Assembly (NCBI RefSeq): GCF_024757985.1
Contig: NZ_CP103289.1
Span: 620,001 to 684,000, forward strand
From: Cellulomonas sp. NS3
Lineage (GTDB): Bacteria > Actinomycetota > Actinomycetes > Actinomycetales > Cellulomonadaceae
Reading direction: 5' to 3'
Length of the DNA stretch: 64,000 nt
The notes beneath the pieces were generated by a model, which saw only the letters and a list, made by a program, of their open reading frames with translations, had not been told where the DNA came from and did no database searches. The translations under genes and the position numbers were made by a program. Shown here in pieces: positions 9,391-17,983 of the stretch. Numbering within the stretch: position 1 is the first letter of the stretch; each line of letters starts with the position of its first letter.

Positions 9391-10113
9391 TCAGGAGTGC
9401 GCGCCGTGCGCGTACCGGGTCACGAGCGCCGCGGCGGCCGGCACGAGCTCGCGCTCGCCCTCGACGAGGTGGGTGGTGTCCCGTATCCGGAGCCGCACCG
9501 CCTCGTCGAGCGCGGGCAGCGGGTCGTGGTCGACGGCGGCGAGGAACGCCACGAGGAGGACCTGCGCGGCGTTCGAGTAGTCGCCGCCCTCGTCGGCCGC
9601 GACCTCGGCGAGCAGCAGGGCGGTCGTCGCGACGTCGAGCGACGCGCTGCCCAGGCCTGCGGCCGACCAGTCGACGACCGCGGGGCCGTGCGACTCGGTG
9701 AGGACCACGTTCCCCGGGTGCAGGTCGAGGTGCACGACGACGTCGTCCGGCCCGCCGACCGCGAGCAGGTCGTCCTGCGGCACCGGGAGGCGGTGCAGGC
9801 GGTTGAGCAGCTCGGCGAGCACGACCGCGCCCTCGCGCAGCGGCACCTCCTCCGCGGCGAGCGCCTGGAGCAGCGTCGGCCCGTGCAGGCGCTCCATCTC
9901 GAGGTCGGCACCCTCGGCCCGGAAGACCTGCGGGGCAGGGAACCCGTGCGCCCACACGTGCCGGACCACCGCGGCCTCGCGCAGCACGCTCTCGCCGTTC
10001 CGGTTGCGGCGCAGGACCCGGTCGTCGTCGAGCGCGTACACGTCCGCGTCGCGACCCGAGGTGAGGAGCGGCCCGGGGGCGTCGTCGTGCGGTGCGAGCT
10101 GCGCGGGATTCAT
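9391..10113 (-). CDS. APH-family phosphotransferase
   Basis: 240 residues. Protein-kinase-like fold of the aminoglycoside phosphotransferase/choline kinase superfamily. It has a Brenner-type catalytic loop HLDLHPGNVVL (about residues 131-141) and a metal-binding VVDWS (about 151-155). The N-lobe has a glycine/aspartate loop (SGRDADVYALDDDRVLRR) and a glutamate after it. The substrate cannot be told: the superfamily includes antibiotic kinases, homoserine and fructosamine kinases and many uncharacterised small-molecule kinases. Start ATG 10113 has TAACGT 6 nt upstream, a leaderless arrangement. Monocistronic, convergent with the HNH gene. Confidence 0.85.
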   Translation of the reverse strand: MNPAQLAPHDDAPGPLLTSGRDADVYALDDDRVLRRNRNGESVLREAAVVRHVWAHGFPAPQVFRAEGADLEMERLHGPTLLQALAAEEVPLREGAVVLAELLNRLHRLPVPQDDLLAVGGPDDVVVHLDLHPGNVVLTESHGPAVVDWSAAGLGSASLDVATTALLLAEVAADEGGDYSNAAQVLLVAFLAAVDHDPLPALDEAVRLRIRDTTHLVEGERELVPAAAALVTRYAHGAHS

Positions 10114-10208
10114 AGACCGACGTTAGACCGGTTCCCGGCCGTTGTCGCCTGTCCTTGACGATCCCATGATCCGAGTGCGGTGCGCGCTTGCCGTCCCGGC
10201 CCGGCGGA

Positions 10209-11924
10209 TCAGCGGTAGGTCGCGAAGTTCTGCGTCGACCAGAGGTAGCCCCGCGAGTCGAGCGCGGCCCCGACCCCGATCGACGTGAAGCCCGGGTTCA
10301 GGATGTTGGCACGGTGCCCCGCGGAGTTCATCCAGCTCGTGAAGATGCGCTCGGCGTTGTCCCCGTACCCGCCGGCGTAGCCGACGTTCTCGCCCCACGA
10401 CGACCAGCCGGGCTCGATCTGCGTGCCGACCTGCGGGTTGTGGCTCAGGACCTTCGAGGTGGCCATCGACACCGTCCAGGCCTCGGCGACCTCGCCGAGG
10501 CGCGCGCGGTACTGCAGGGGCGCCAGTCCGTTCTCCGCACGCACCTGGTTGACGCGGCTCACGATGTACGCCTCGGGGCTGCCCGGTGCGGGCACGCCGG
10601 GGACGGGCGGAGGCGTCGGCGCCGGGGTGGGCGTCGGGGACGGCGGGGGAGTCGGGACGGCCACGGACGGGTCGCCGACGAAGTACCCCTGGAGGTCCGC
10701 GATGAGGCGCGTGCTGCCCGCGTTGTTGTAGAGGGTCACCTGGTTCCGGTAGGGCCCGCCGAGCCGGAGCATGACGTTGTTGGCCCCGTCGACGCCGGGC
10801 CGCGGGTTGAGCGACGACGTCTGCGTGCACGTCGACAGCGGCGTGCCTCCGGGGCACGTCGAGACGAACGTCGGCTGGCTGGTGCCCGCCGCCGTCACGT
10901 TCATCGCGACCGCGGTGGCGCCTGCGGGCACGTCCGGCAGGGTCAGGACCGTCGCCTGACCCGCCCCGAACGGCGCGAAGGACAGCACCCGCGCGGGCGG
11001 CACCGGCACGTACCGGCCCGCGTCGGGGGCGGCCTCGTCGGTCGTGAAGTACCCGGTGACGTCGGCGATGAGCCGCATCGTCCCCGCGTTGTTGTAGAGC
11101 GTGATCTGGTCGGCCGAGGGGCCGCCGAGCCGGACGACGGCGAAGTTCGTCAGGTCGCGGCCCGGGAACGGGTTGAGCGTCGACGACGTGGAGCACTCCG
11201 CGAGCGGCTGGCCCGCCGGGCACGCCGAGACGAACGACGTCGTGCTCGCCCCGGTGGACGTCAGGTTGACCGCGACGGCCGTCGCCCCGGGCGGGGCGTC
11301 GGGCAGCGTCAGGGTGTGCGCCTGGCCCGGGCCCATGGCGTGGGACGACAGCACCCGGCGCGGGGTCACGGGGGAGTACTGCGCACCGGTCCCCGTCGCC
11401 GCCGACACGTAGAACCCGTGCAGGTCCGCGATGAGCAGGAGCGAGCCCGTGTTGTTGTAGAAGGTGACCTCGTCGCCGGCCGGCCCGCCGAGCGCGACGA
11501 GCACCGCCGCCGGGGTGTCCTCCCCGGCGACCGGGTTGAACGCCGACGTCGCGCGGCACGTCGCGAGCGGTGTCCCCGCGGCGCAGGCGGACACGTACGT
11601 CGAGGCGGTCCCCCTGACCTGGGTCGCGGTGACGTTGAGGGCGACGGCGGTCGCGCCGGCGGGGACGCCGGAGATCCGCAGCGTGCGGGTCGACGCCGGG
11701 CCCATCGGGGCGAAGCTCATGACGCGGCGCGGGGTCACCGGCTGGTACACCGACCCCTCGGCGGTGGCGGCCGACGCGCGCTCGACCGCCGACGGCGGGA
11801 CGGCGATCCCGGTCGTGAGGAGCGCGAGCGCCGCGGCGACGAGCCCGAGGCGCGCGATCCAGGTCCGCGCCCGGCGGGACGGGTCGGCGGCGTGGGTGGG
11901 ACCGGGAAGGGCGGGAGCGATCAC
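10209..11924 (-). CDS. Secreted CAP/SCP-domain protein with three repeat modules
   Basis: 571 residues. GTG 11924 was chosen because GAGAGG lies 6 nt upstream; a TTG two codons earlier would abut the RBS. An N-terminal basic region and hydrophobic segment (about residues 24-42) form a signal peptide. Three modules (about residues 55-415) are a variant of the VLDTR repeat: RVMSF/RVLSS replaces VLDTR, and each adds a C-x6-8-C pair (SACAAGTPLATC, SACPAGQPLAEC, STCPGGTPLSTC), likely a disulfide. A proline/threonine linker leads to a C-terminal CAP domain (PF00188-like): NQVRAENGLAPL, LSHNP, GENVGY, SWMNSAGHRANIL. Bacterial CAP proteins act outside the cell in varied roles; the substrate is unknown here. 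Confidence 0.92.
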   Translation of the reverse strand: MIAPALPGPTHAADPSRRARTWIARLGLVAAALALLTTGIAVPPSAVERASAATAEGSVYQPVTPRRVMSFAPMGPASTRTLRISGVPAGATAVALNVTATQVRGTASTYVSACAAGTPLATCRATSAFNPVAGEDTPAAVLVALGGPAGDEVTFYNNTGSLLLIADLHGFYVSAATGTGAQYSPVTPRRVLSSHAMGPGQAHTLTLPDAPPGATAVAVNLTSTGASTTSFVSACPAGQPLAECSTSSTLNPFPGRDLTNFAVVRLGGPSADQITLYNNAGTMRLIADVTGYFTTDEAAPDAGRYVPVPPARVLSFAPFGAGQATVLTLPDVPAGATAVAMNVTAAGTSQPTFVSTCPGGTPLSTCTQTSSLNPRPGVDGANNVMLRLGGPYRNQVTLYNNAGSTRLIADLQGYFVGDPSVAVPTPPPSPTPTPAPTPPPVPGVPAPGSPEAYIVSRVNQVRAENGLAPLQYRARLGEVAEAWTVSMATSKVLSHNPQVGTQIEPGWSSWGENVGYAGGYGDNAERIFTSWMNSAGHRANILNPGFTSIGVGAALDSRGYLWSTQNFATYR

Positions 11925-12144
11925 GAGCAACCTCTCGGGGCAGGGGCATCCTCACCCGCCCCATCGGCTGCCCGGACCGTCCTGAAAGAGGTCGGGACGA
12001 TCCGGTCTCGGCGCCGCATCACGGACGCCCGCGACGGGACCTCCCCGGGCACCCGGTCGCGCGGCTCCCTGGGCACGGTGCGCCGCTCGGGTCTACCGTC
12101 GATTGGGACCGCACGATCCGTACGACACCCTCTCGGAGGTCAGG

Positions 12145-12447
12145 ATGAGCGCCCTCACGGACATGCCCGCCGTCAGCGAGTGTTCGGTCGACCAGTGCTC
12201 CTACAACGACCACAACCACGGCTGCCACGCCGAGGCGGTCACGATCGGCGGCAGCGGGGTCGACGCGGCCTGCGCCACCTTCATCCCGCTCGACATCCGC
12301 GGGGGGCTCGACCGGGTCGTCTCGCACGTCGGCGCGTGCCAGCGCCACGACTGCGCGCACAACGACCACCTCGAGTGCAGCGCACCGGCGGTCCGGGTCG
12401 GCGCCGGCCGCGACCTCGCCGACTGCCTGACGTACACGCACCGCTGA
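12145..12447 (+). CDS. DUF1540 two-domain protein
   Basis: 100 residues with two DUF1540-like halves, each carrying the spaced cysteines and the N-DH(N/L)-x-C element: CSVDQCSYNDHNHGCHAEAVTIG...CATF and CQRHDCAHNDHLECSAPAVRVG...CLTY. The cysteines and histidines suggest metal binding. Function is unknown; DUF1540 proteins are common in Firmicutes and Actinobacteria. ATG 12145 has CGGAGG 6 nt upstream, and TACCGT at about 12095 is a plausible -10. It stands alone, followed by two hairpins (12468-12499, 12600-12646). Confidence 0.9.
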   Translation: MSALTDMPAVSECSVDQCSYNDHNHGCHAEAVTIGGSGVDAACATFIPLDIRGGLDRVVSHVGACQRHDCAHNDHLECSAPAVRVGAGRDLADCLTYTHR

Positions 12448-12467
12448 CCGGCTCGCCCACGTCGTCC

Positions 12468-12499
12468 GACCCCGTCGTCACCTCGCTGACGGCGGGGTC
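12468..12499. terminator. Hairpin after DUF1540 gene
   Basis: 13-bp arms (12468-12480 and 12487-12499) with one G-U-type mismatch and a 6-nt loop, 20 nt after the stop. Likely terminator, readable from both strands. Confidence 0.65.
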
Positions 12500-12599
12500 G
12501 ACGTCTGCCCGGGCGCCGGGGCCGGAGGACCGCGCCGTCGGTCGCGGCGGGCTGCTCGCCCTGCGGGGCGCCGCAGCCGGCGCGCACGGGCGGTCCTCG

Positions 12600-12646
12600 G
12601 GCCGTGACGTCGGCTGAGCCCCCCGTGCCCAACCGACGTCACGGCC
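12600..12646. terminator. Second hairpin between convergent genes
   Basis: Perfect 14-bp arms (12600-12613 and 12633-12646) with a 19-nt loop, between the DUF1540 gene (+) and the degenerate GGDEF gene (-). Probably terminates the minus-strand gene, whose stop is at 12709. Confidence 0.6.
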
Positions 12647-12708
12647 GGAGAGCGGTCACGCCGGGACGGCGAGGGGGGTCAGTCGTCCCGGCGGAGCTGG
12701 GTCCCGCG

Positions 12709-13482
12709 TCAGCGGGAGATCTCGGCGAGGAGCTGCACCGCACGCTCGTGCGTTCGCGGGAGCTGCTCGGTCCAGATGCGCGGCGGCTGCCGCACGAGGT
12801 CGCCGACCTCGAGGAGCTCCGCCTGGTGCGTGATCTCGAGGCGCGCGACGGAGATGCCGGGGCCGAGCTCCGGGTCGCGCTCCGCGAGGACGGCGAACAG
12901 CCCGCCCCCGAGCGTCGCCATCGGGTGACCGGGGCCGTACGCGTTGCGCAGCGCGGCGCCCACGGCGGCCGAGCGCGCCATGCGCGTCCACGGCGACACC
13001 TCGACGGCGGCCACGTCGACGAGCACGAGGCAGTGCGTGAGCTGGGCGAACGTGTCGTGCCGCTCGGCCTCGCCGTACGTCTCGCCGAGCCGCGTCACGA
13101 GGTAGTCGCGGGTGGGCAGGCCCGACTCCGGGTCGAGGCAGGAGCCCATGAGCAGCGCGCCGCCCTGCGCGGCGGACCAGCCCTCGCACAGCGCCCGCAC
13201 GACCGCGAGGGGCGGCTCGACCGCACCCGTCGAGCGGTAGAGGCACGCGAGGTCCTCGATCGCCTCGGAGATCCCGACACCCGCGCCGCCGCGCACCTCG
13301 CCGAGCCGCTCCGCCGCCGCCGACGGGTCCCGCCCGGCGAGCACGGACTCCACGACCGCGTCGACCGCGGGGTGGTACCAGTCGGCCGGCCGGAGCCACA
13401 CCGACTCGGCGCTCTGGCTCCGCCAACGCTCGCGGAGAGCCGGCGGAACTGCCTGGCTGCTGTCCGGTCCTGTGGTCGTCAC
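12709..13482 (-). CDS. Degenerate GGDEF-like protein
   Basis: 257 residues, no signal peptide or clear membrane helix. Residues from about 118 resemble a GGDEF domain: [16 protein letters not shown] matches the DxxTGLxNR entry, and the later [14 protein letters not shown] occupies the position of the RLGGDEFAVL signature. The catalytic D and E are replaced by G and L, so cyclase activity is unlikely; a nucleotide-sensing or scaffold role is possible. The N-terminal 110 residues are not recognised. GTG 13482. It is divergent from the fused sigma-factor gene (199 bp between), which suggests but does not show a shared function. Confidence 0.75.
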   Translation of the reverse strand: MTTTGPDSSQAVPPALRERWRSQSAESVWLRPADWYHPAVDAVVESVLAGRDPSAAAERLGEVRGGAGVGISEAIEDLACLYRSTGAVEPPLAVVRALCEGWSAAQGGALLMGSCLDPESGLPTRDYLVTRLGETYGEAERHDTFAQLTHCLVLVDVAAVEVSPWTRMARSAAVGAALRNAYGPGHPMATLGGGLFAVLAERDPELGPGISVARLEITHQAELLEVGDLVRQPPRIWTEQLPRTHERAVQLLAEISR

Positions 13483-13681
13483 ACCGGATGAGAGTGCGCC
13501 GCCCCGCCACTATGACGCGGCTTCGGGCGAAGTTTTTCGAGACAGATCCTGGAGAACGCGCGGATGTGCGACTCTTGTCGTCCCGGGGGGCCGAGGACAG
13601 CATCGCTGCAGGCCGCCTGGGACTGACGTGCGGCCCTGGGGGAGCGGCCGCACGCAGGACGACGAGCGAGGAGCGGTGCGG

Positions 13682-16600
13682 ATGAGCAGCGCCGGGGTCG
13701 AGGACACGGTCCTCAGCGACGCCGAGCTGATCACTGCTGCCCGGACCGGCGACGCGGACGCGTTCGGGCACCTGTACGAGCGCCACGCCGGGGCCGCCTG
13801 GGCCGTCGCGCGCCAGTACACGAACTCCGCCGCCGACGCCGAGGACGTCGTCGCCGACGCGTTCACGAAGGTCTACTCGATCATCCAGACGGGCGGCGGG
13901 CCGGACGTCGCCTTCCGCGCGTACCTGTTCACCGTGGTCCGCCGCCTCGGCATGCTGCGCGTCCAGGGCGGGCGCCGGGTCGAGCCGACCGACGACGTCA
14001 CGACGTTCGAGTCCGCCGTCGGCCCGGCGGCGTCGACCGAGGACCCCGCGCTCGAGGGCTTCGAGCGCGGCGTCGTCTCCCGCGCCTACCGCACGCTGCC
14101 CGAGCGCTGGCAGGCCGTGCTCTGGTACACCGAGGTCGAGGCGATGAGCCCGGCCCAGATCGCGCCGCTGCTCGGCCTCAGCGCGAACGGCGTCGCCGCC
14201 CTCGCGTACCGCGCCCGCGAGGGCCTGCGCCAGGCCTACCTTCAGGAGCACCTGCAGGAGCCGCTCACCGAGGGCTGCCGTGGCGTGTCCGGCAAGCTCG
14301 GCTCGTACGTGCGCGGCGGGCTCGCGAAGCGGGAGACCGCGCAGGTCGACGCGCACGTCGAGACGTGCGGGGACTGCCGCGCGCTGCTGCTCGAGCTGGG
14401 CGACGTCAACCACGGCATGCGCGTCGTCATCGCGCCGCTCGTGCTCGGCGTCCTGGGGCTCGGCGCGCTGTCGCACGGCCTGCCGGTCGGCGGCGGCATC
14501 GCCTCGGGGTTCGCGGCGCTGGGCGAGGCCGGGACGGCGGGGACCGCGGGTGCGGGCGCGGGGGCCGGTGCGGGCGCGGGGGCCTCGACCGGGGCCGGCG
14601 CCGGAGCGGCCGGCACGGGCGCCGGTGCAGGCGCGGCGGCGAGCACGGGTGCGGCGAGCGTCGCGGTCGGTGCCGGGGCCGTCGGGGCGACCACGGGGGC
14701 CGCGGCGGGCTCGGCGGCTGCGGCCGCGAGCGCCACGGGCTTCGCGGCGCTCGTGGGCGCGCTGCCCGTCGGCGTGCTCGGGGCTGTCGCGGCGACGGTG
14801 GCCGTGGGTGCCGCGGTGGCCGTCGGCGGGGTGCTCGGCGTGTTCTCGGGCGACGCCGCACCGACCAGCGAGGCCGACGGGCCGCTCGCCTCCGCGTCGC
14901 CGACGCCGGGCTCGACCGTGCGCCCGTCCGCGACGCCGACCCCCACGGTCCTGCCGACCGTCGCGCCCACCGACCTGCCGACGCTCGAGGCCGAGGCCGA
15001 CGACGAGCTGGACGACGCCACGCCGTCCGACGAGGACGACACCGCCGAGCCGGGCGCGGCCGGCCCGCGCACGGCACCGACGACGGCGCCGCGCACCGCG
15101 ACGGGCGACGAGCCCGACGCCGAGCCGGACCCCGACGTGACGCCCGACCCGGAGCCGGACCCCGACGAGACGACGCCCCCGCCCGTCCCCGCGACGATCG
15201 GCGTCGCGACGACCCAGGCCGAGGTCGTCCTGACCGCGGGCGCGTCCAACCGGCTGAGCGTCGAGCTCGTCAACAGCGGCGGCCTGGCCGCGACCGACCT
15301 CGTCGCGACCGTGACGCTGCCGAGCGGCGTGAACATCGACGAGGTCCGCACCGAGCTCGCGCCCGTCGCGCTCGCGGGCGGCGGCGCAGGACGGTTCGCC
15401 GTGGCGTCCGGGTCGACGACGTGGGTGTGCGGCCCGGCGCGGACCGCCGGAGCGGGGCGCTCGGTCGCCGAGTGCACGCTCGACACGCTGCCGCCGAACG
15501 CGTCCGCGCGCCTCGTCCTCCAGGTCGTCGCGGACGAGACGGTGGACGCCGACCCCGCCGCCGAGGTCACGATCGCGGTGCGCGGCACGGGCCTCGCGCC
15601 GCAGGACAAGCCGATCTCGCTCAGGACCCCGATCGCCGCGTCCGCCCCGCGCCTCGCGCCGGGCAGCGCGACGTCCGTGCCTCTCGTCGTCCCCTCCGGT
15701 GACGCCGGCCACGCGCGCCCCTTCACGCTCGACCTCCTCAACGCGGGGCAGAGTGCCACCGACGCGGCCGGGGTCACGCTCCGGCTGCCCGCCGGGGTGC
15801 ACGCCGTCCCGCCGCCCGCGGGAGCCCTGTGGGCGTGCACCGCCGCGTCGGCGGAGACCGGGGACGTCCTCACGTGCGGCCTCGCGGCCGGCCACTCGCT
15901 CCCCGGGCGCAGCTCCGCCGTCGACCTCACGCTCGGCCTCTACGCCGACGGCTCCGCGGCGCGGGTGCCCGACGCCGCGCTCGTGTACTCCCTCCAGCCG
16001 GACGCGCCGGGCCGCAGCCAGAACCAGCGCCTCGCGCTCGGCGTCGACGGGTACCTGCAGGTGACGTCCCCCTCGGGTGCCGTCGAGCTCGCGGGGCCCG
16101 ACGCCGAGGTCGACATCCCGGTGACCGTGACCAACGTGGGCGGGCGCACGGTCGACGTCCCGACGCTGCGACTCACGGCCCCCCACGGAGCGCGCTGGGC
16201 CGAGCCGGACCCCGTGACGGCTCCGGGCTGGACCTGCAGCCCGCCGCGGCCGTCGCACGAGCCGGGTGCCGGCGGGGACACCGTGGTGTGCACGGGTGCG
16301 CCCCTGCCCGCCGGCGCCGCCGTCCAGGTCGGCGCGCGGCTCGCGAAGAACGGGATGTCGGAGCACGGCACGCTCGGCACCGCGGAGATCGCCGTCGAGA
16401 CGCCCCGGATCGGGGGACCGTTCCCCGCGGCGCGCGTCCTGGTCACGGCCCTCCCGTACGGCGTGGACCCGACGCCGACCCCCACGCCCTCCGTGACACC
16501 GACTCCGAGCGCGACGCCGACGCCGTCAGTCACCCCGACGCCCAGCGCCACCCCGACGCCGACGGTCACGCCGACGCCCACCCCGACCCCGACGGTCACG

Positions 16601-17608
16601 CCCACCCCGACGCCGACGGTCACGCCGACGCCCACCCCCAGCGTGACGCCGACCCCGACACCGTCCGGGAGCCCGACGGCCCCTGCGACCCCGCGCTACA
16701 CCTCGCCGGGCTCCGGGCACACCGTCACCGAGATCGGCGCGCCGCTCCTGACGTGCACGGCCCGCGGATCCCGCGACACGTGCACGCCGGCGCTCACCGG
16801 GACGTCCGGCAGCGACGACCTGACCCTCGTCCCGCTGAACTCGGCGGGCGGGCGCACGGTCTCGTCGTCCGCGACGCTCGAGCTCCCGGCCGGTCGCCAG
16901 GTCGCCTGGGCGGGCCTGTACTGGGCGTCCAACAGCGTCCACCCGAGGACGAACCCGCTCCCGGCGGTCGACCGCATCGCGGTCCGCCCGCCCGGGACGC
17001 CCGGGTACGCGCCGGTCACCGGCAGGGTCACGGTGCTCGCCGAGCACGGCTCGGGCCGGCCGAGCGAGTTCCAGGCGTTCGCGGACGTCACCGCGCTGGT
17101 GTCCCAGCACGGGGCCGGCGAGTGGTCCGTCGCGGACATCGCCGAGCTGCGGGAGGGCTCGCTCGTCGACGCCTACGCCGGCTGGGCCCTGGTCGTCGTC
17201 TACGCGGACCCGTCGGGTGGACAGGTCGCGGTGCACGACGCGCCGCTGCGCGCACGGGACGCGTCGGGGCCGCGTCTGACGGTCGCGACCGAGCCGGGCG
17301 GCAGCGCGCGGATCGGCGTCGTGGCGTGGGAGGGCGACCGCGGCCTGCGCGGCGACCAGCTCCTCCTCGACGGCACGCCCCTGACGCCCAAGCGGGCCGG
17401 GTCGAGCGTGGGCAGCCCCGACAACGCGTTCGACGGCACCGCGACCGGCTACGCGTTCCCGAACTCGCTGATGGTCGACGCCAAGGGCTTCGCGCGCGTC
17501 GCGACGACCGGCTCGACGGCCTCGCTCCGGCCGACGTCCGCCGCCCCGGACCACGACGACTTCGTGGTGGGCGTCGTCACGGTCGAGACGCGTCCGGCCG
17601 GGCGCTGA
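13682..17608 (+). CDS. ECF sigma factor fused to zinc-finger, membrane and surface region
   Basis: 1308 residues. ATG 13682 follows GAGGAG. Residues 13-90 are sigma-70 region 2 ([27 protein letters not shown]) and 125-185 are region 4 ([34 protein letters not shown]). A zf-HC2-type anti-sigma module follows (HVETCGDC, about 225-232). Hydrophobic segments lie at about 246-263 and 355-389, separated by a glycine/alanine tract. Beyond them come a Pro/Thr/Asp-rich stalk, DUF11-like beta repeats (about 505-900), a PTPT stalk (about 930-1003) and a 300-residue C-terminal domain ([16 protein letters not shown]). Thus sigma, anti-sigma, anchor and an apparent surface region are one chain. ECF groups with zinc-finger/membrane extensions (ECF52/53 type) are known in actinobacteria; exact grouping here is unverified. 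Confidence 0.9.
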   Translation: MSSAGVEDTVLSDAELITAARTGDADAFGHLYERHAGAAWAVARQYTNSAADAEDVVADAFTKVYSIIQTGGGPDVAFRAYLFTVVRRLGMLRVQGGRRVEPTDDVTTFESAVGPAASTEDPALEGFERGVVSRAYRTLPERWQAVLWYTEVEAMSPAQIAPLLGLSANGVAALAYRAREGLRQAYLQEHLQEPLTEGCRGVSGKLGSYVRGGLAKRETAQVDAHVETCGDCRALLLELGDVNHGMRVVIAPLVLGVLGLGALSHGLPVGGGIASGFAALGEAGTAGTAGAGAGAGAGAGASTGAGAGAAGTGAGAGAAASTGAASVAVGAGAVGATTGAAAGSAAAAASATGFAALVGALPVGVLGAVAATVAVGAAVAVGGVLGVFSGDAAPTSEADGPLASASPTPGSTVRPSATPTPTVLPTVAPTDLPTLEAEADDELDDATPSDEDDTAEPGAAGPRTAPTTAPRTATGDEPDAEPDPDVTPDPEPDPDETTPPPVPATIGVATTQAEVVLTAGASNRLSVELVNSGGLAATDLVATVTLPSGVNIDEVRTELAPVALAGGGAGRFAVASGSTTWVCGPARTAGAGRSVAECTLDTLPPNASARLVLQVVADETVDADPAAEVTIAVRGTGLAPQDKPISLRTPIAASAPRLAPGSATSVPLVVPSGDAGHARPFTLDLLNAGQSATDAAGVTLRLPAGVHAVPPPAGALWACTAASAETGDVLTCGLAAGHSLPGRSSAVDLTLGLYADGSAARVPDAALVYSLQPDAPGRSQNQRLALGVDGYLQVTSPSGAVELAGPDAEVDIPVTVTNVGGRTVDVPTLRLTAPHGARWAEPDPVTAPGWTCSPPRPSHEPGAGGDTVVCTGAPLPAGAAVQVGARLAKNGMSEHGTLGTAEIAVETPRIGGPFPAARVLVTALPYGVDPTPTPTPSVTPTPSATPTPSVTPTPSATPTPTVTPTPTPTPTVTPTPTPTVTPTPTPSVTPTPTPSGSPTAPATPRYTSPGSGHTVTEIGAPLLTCTARGSRDTCTPALTGTSGSDDLTLVPLNSAGGRTVSSSATLELPAGRQVAWAGLYWASNSVHPRTNPLPAVDRIAVRPPGTPGYAPVTGRVTVLAEHGSGRPSEFQAFADVTALVSQHGAGEWSVADIAELREGSLVDAYAGWALVVVYADPSGGQVAVHDAPLRARDASGPRLTVATEPGGSARIGVVAWEGDRGLRGDQLLLDGTPLTPKRAGSSVGSPDNAFDGTATGYAFPNSLMVDAKGFARVATTGSTASLRPTSAAPDHDDFVVGVVTVETRPAGR
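14539..14740 (+). repeat. Gly/Ala low-complexity tract
   Basis: Within the fused sigma gene, repeated GCGGGx/GCCGGx hexamers encode alternating Gly-Ala (about residues 287-352). Prone to slippage; it separates the two hydrophobic segments. Confidence 0.75.
16468..16690 (+). repeat. Pro-Thr stalk repeat
   Basis: An imperfect tandem array of CCGACG/CCCACG-type hexamers encodes PTPTPS/PTPTVT repeats inside the fused sigma gene. A rigid wall-spanning stalk of this kind is typical of actinobacterial surface proteins. Confidence 0.85.
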
Positions 17609-17983
17609 CCCGTCGGGACCTGGTTCGACCCGCCCGGTGCCGGCACGGGCGGGCGCCGGTCGCCCCGCGGGCGCCCCGCCCGGTTTCTGCGTGCCTCACC
17701 CGCTGTGGTCCAATAGGTCCTATGACCGGGACGAGCACCGACCGCCCGACGCCTGCGCGCGTCGCGTGTCGAATGTGCTGTCCCGGCGCGTGTCGCAGCC
17801 TCTGAGCTGACGCCCGACCCGTCGCGCCGCCCGCCGGCGTCCCCCGGAGCCCTGCGCCCCGACCGTCCCTGCGGACGAGCACAGACGAGCACGCACCCCG
17901 CACGCACCAGCACGGACCTTCCCCTGGCACAGCCGCCGCCGCGCGTCGGCCCGCCGCCGTCCGGCACGACCTCCGAGGACCTC
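17609..17983 (+). promoter_or_regulatory. Leader region of metNIQ
   Basis: 375 bp between the fused sigma gene and metN. It holds a GC-rich inverted-repeat stretch after the sigma stop, a promoter-like CAATAGG just before 17722, the cysteine-rich leader ORF (17722-17805), and about 178 bp of GC-rich leader. Two mutually exclusive short pairings can be drawn: 17785-17790 with 17823-17828, and 17809-17814 with 17836-17841. No SAM riboswitch motif was recognised. Confidence 0.5.
17722..17805 (+). CDS. Cysteine-rich regulatory leader peptide
   Basis: A 27-codon ORF, MTGTSTDRPTPARV then ACRMCCPGACRSL, ending TGA. Four Cys codons lie within nine codons near the end, including two adjacent ones. 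It sits almost directly after a -10-like element, consistent with a leaderless ORF. In mycobacteria, leaderless poly-cysteine ORFs are known to attenuate downstream sulfur genes in response to cysteine, and similar putative leader peptides precede sulfur genes in streptomycetes. Here it precedes metNIQ by 178 bp. Ribosome stalling at the Cys codons (17767-17793) would cover the pairing arm at 17785-17790. The peptide is probably not functional as a protein. Confidence 0.7.
   Translation: MTGTSTDRPTPARVACRMCCPGACRSL

Noticed and set aside
9391-10113. Aminoglycoside resistance kinase
   Set aside because: Only superfamily motifs are present; no resistance-gene context.
12656-16366. 1236-residue minus-strand open frame across the fused sigma gene
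   Set aside because: Low-complexity Arg-rich shadow; the plus-strand frame has sigma, zinc-finger and DUF11 motifs.
14539-16690. Frameshift joining two genes in the fused sigma factor
   Set aside because: Frame, codon bias and domain order are continuous from the zinc finger through the membrane segments and stalk, with no internal RBS-start pair; a long-read check would still be sensible.
17806-17983. SAM riboswitch before metN
   Set aside because: No SAM-I, SAM-II or SAM-IV core recognised; the Cys-rich leader is a better explanation.
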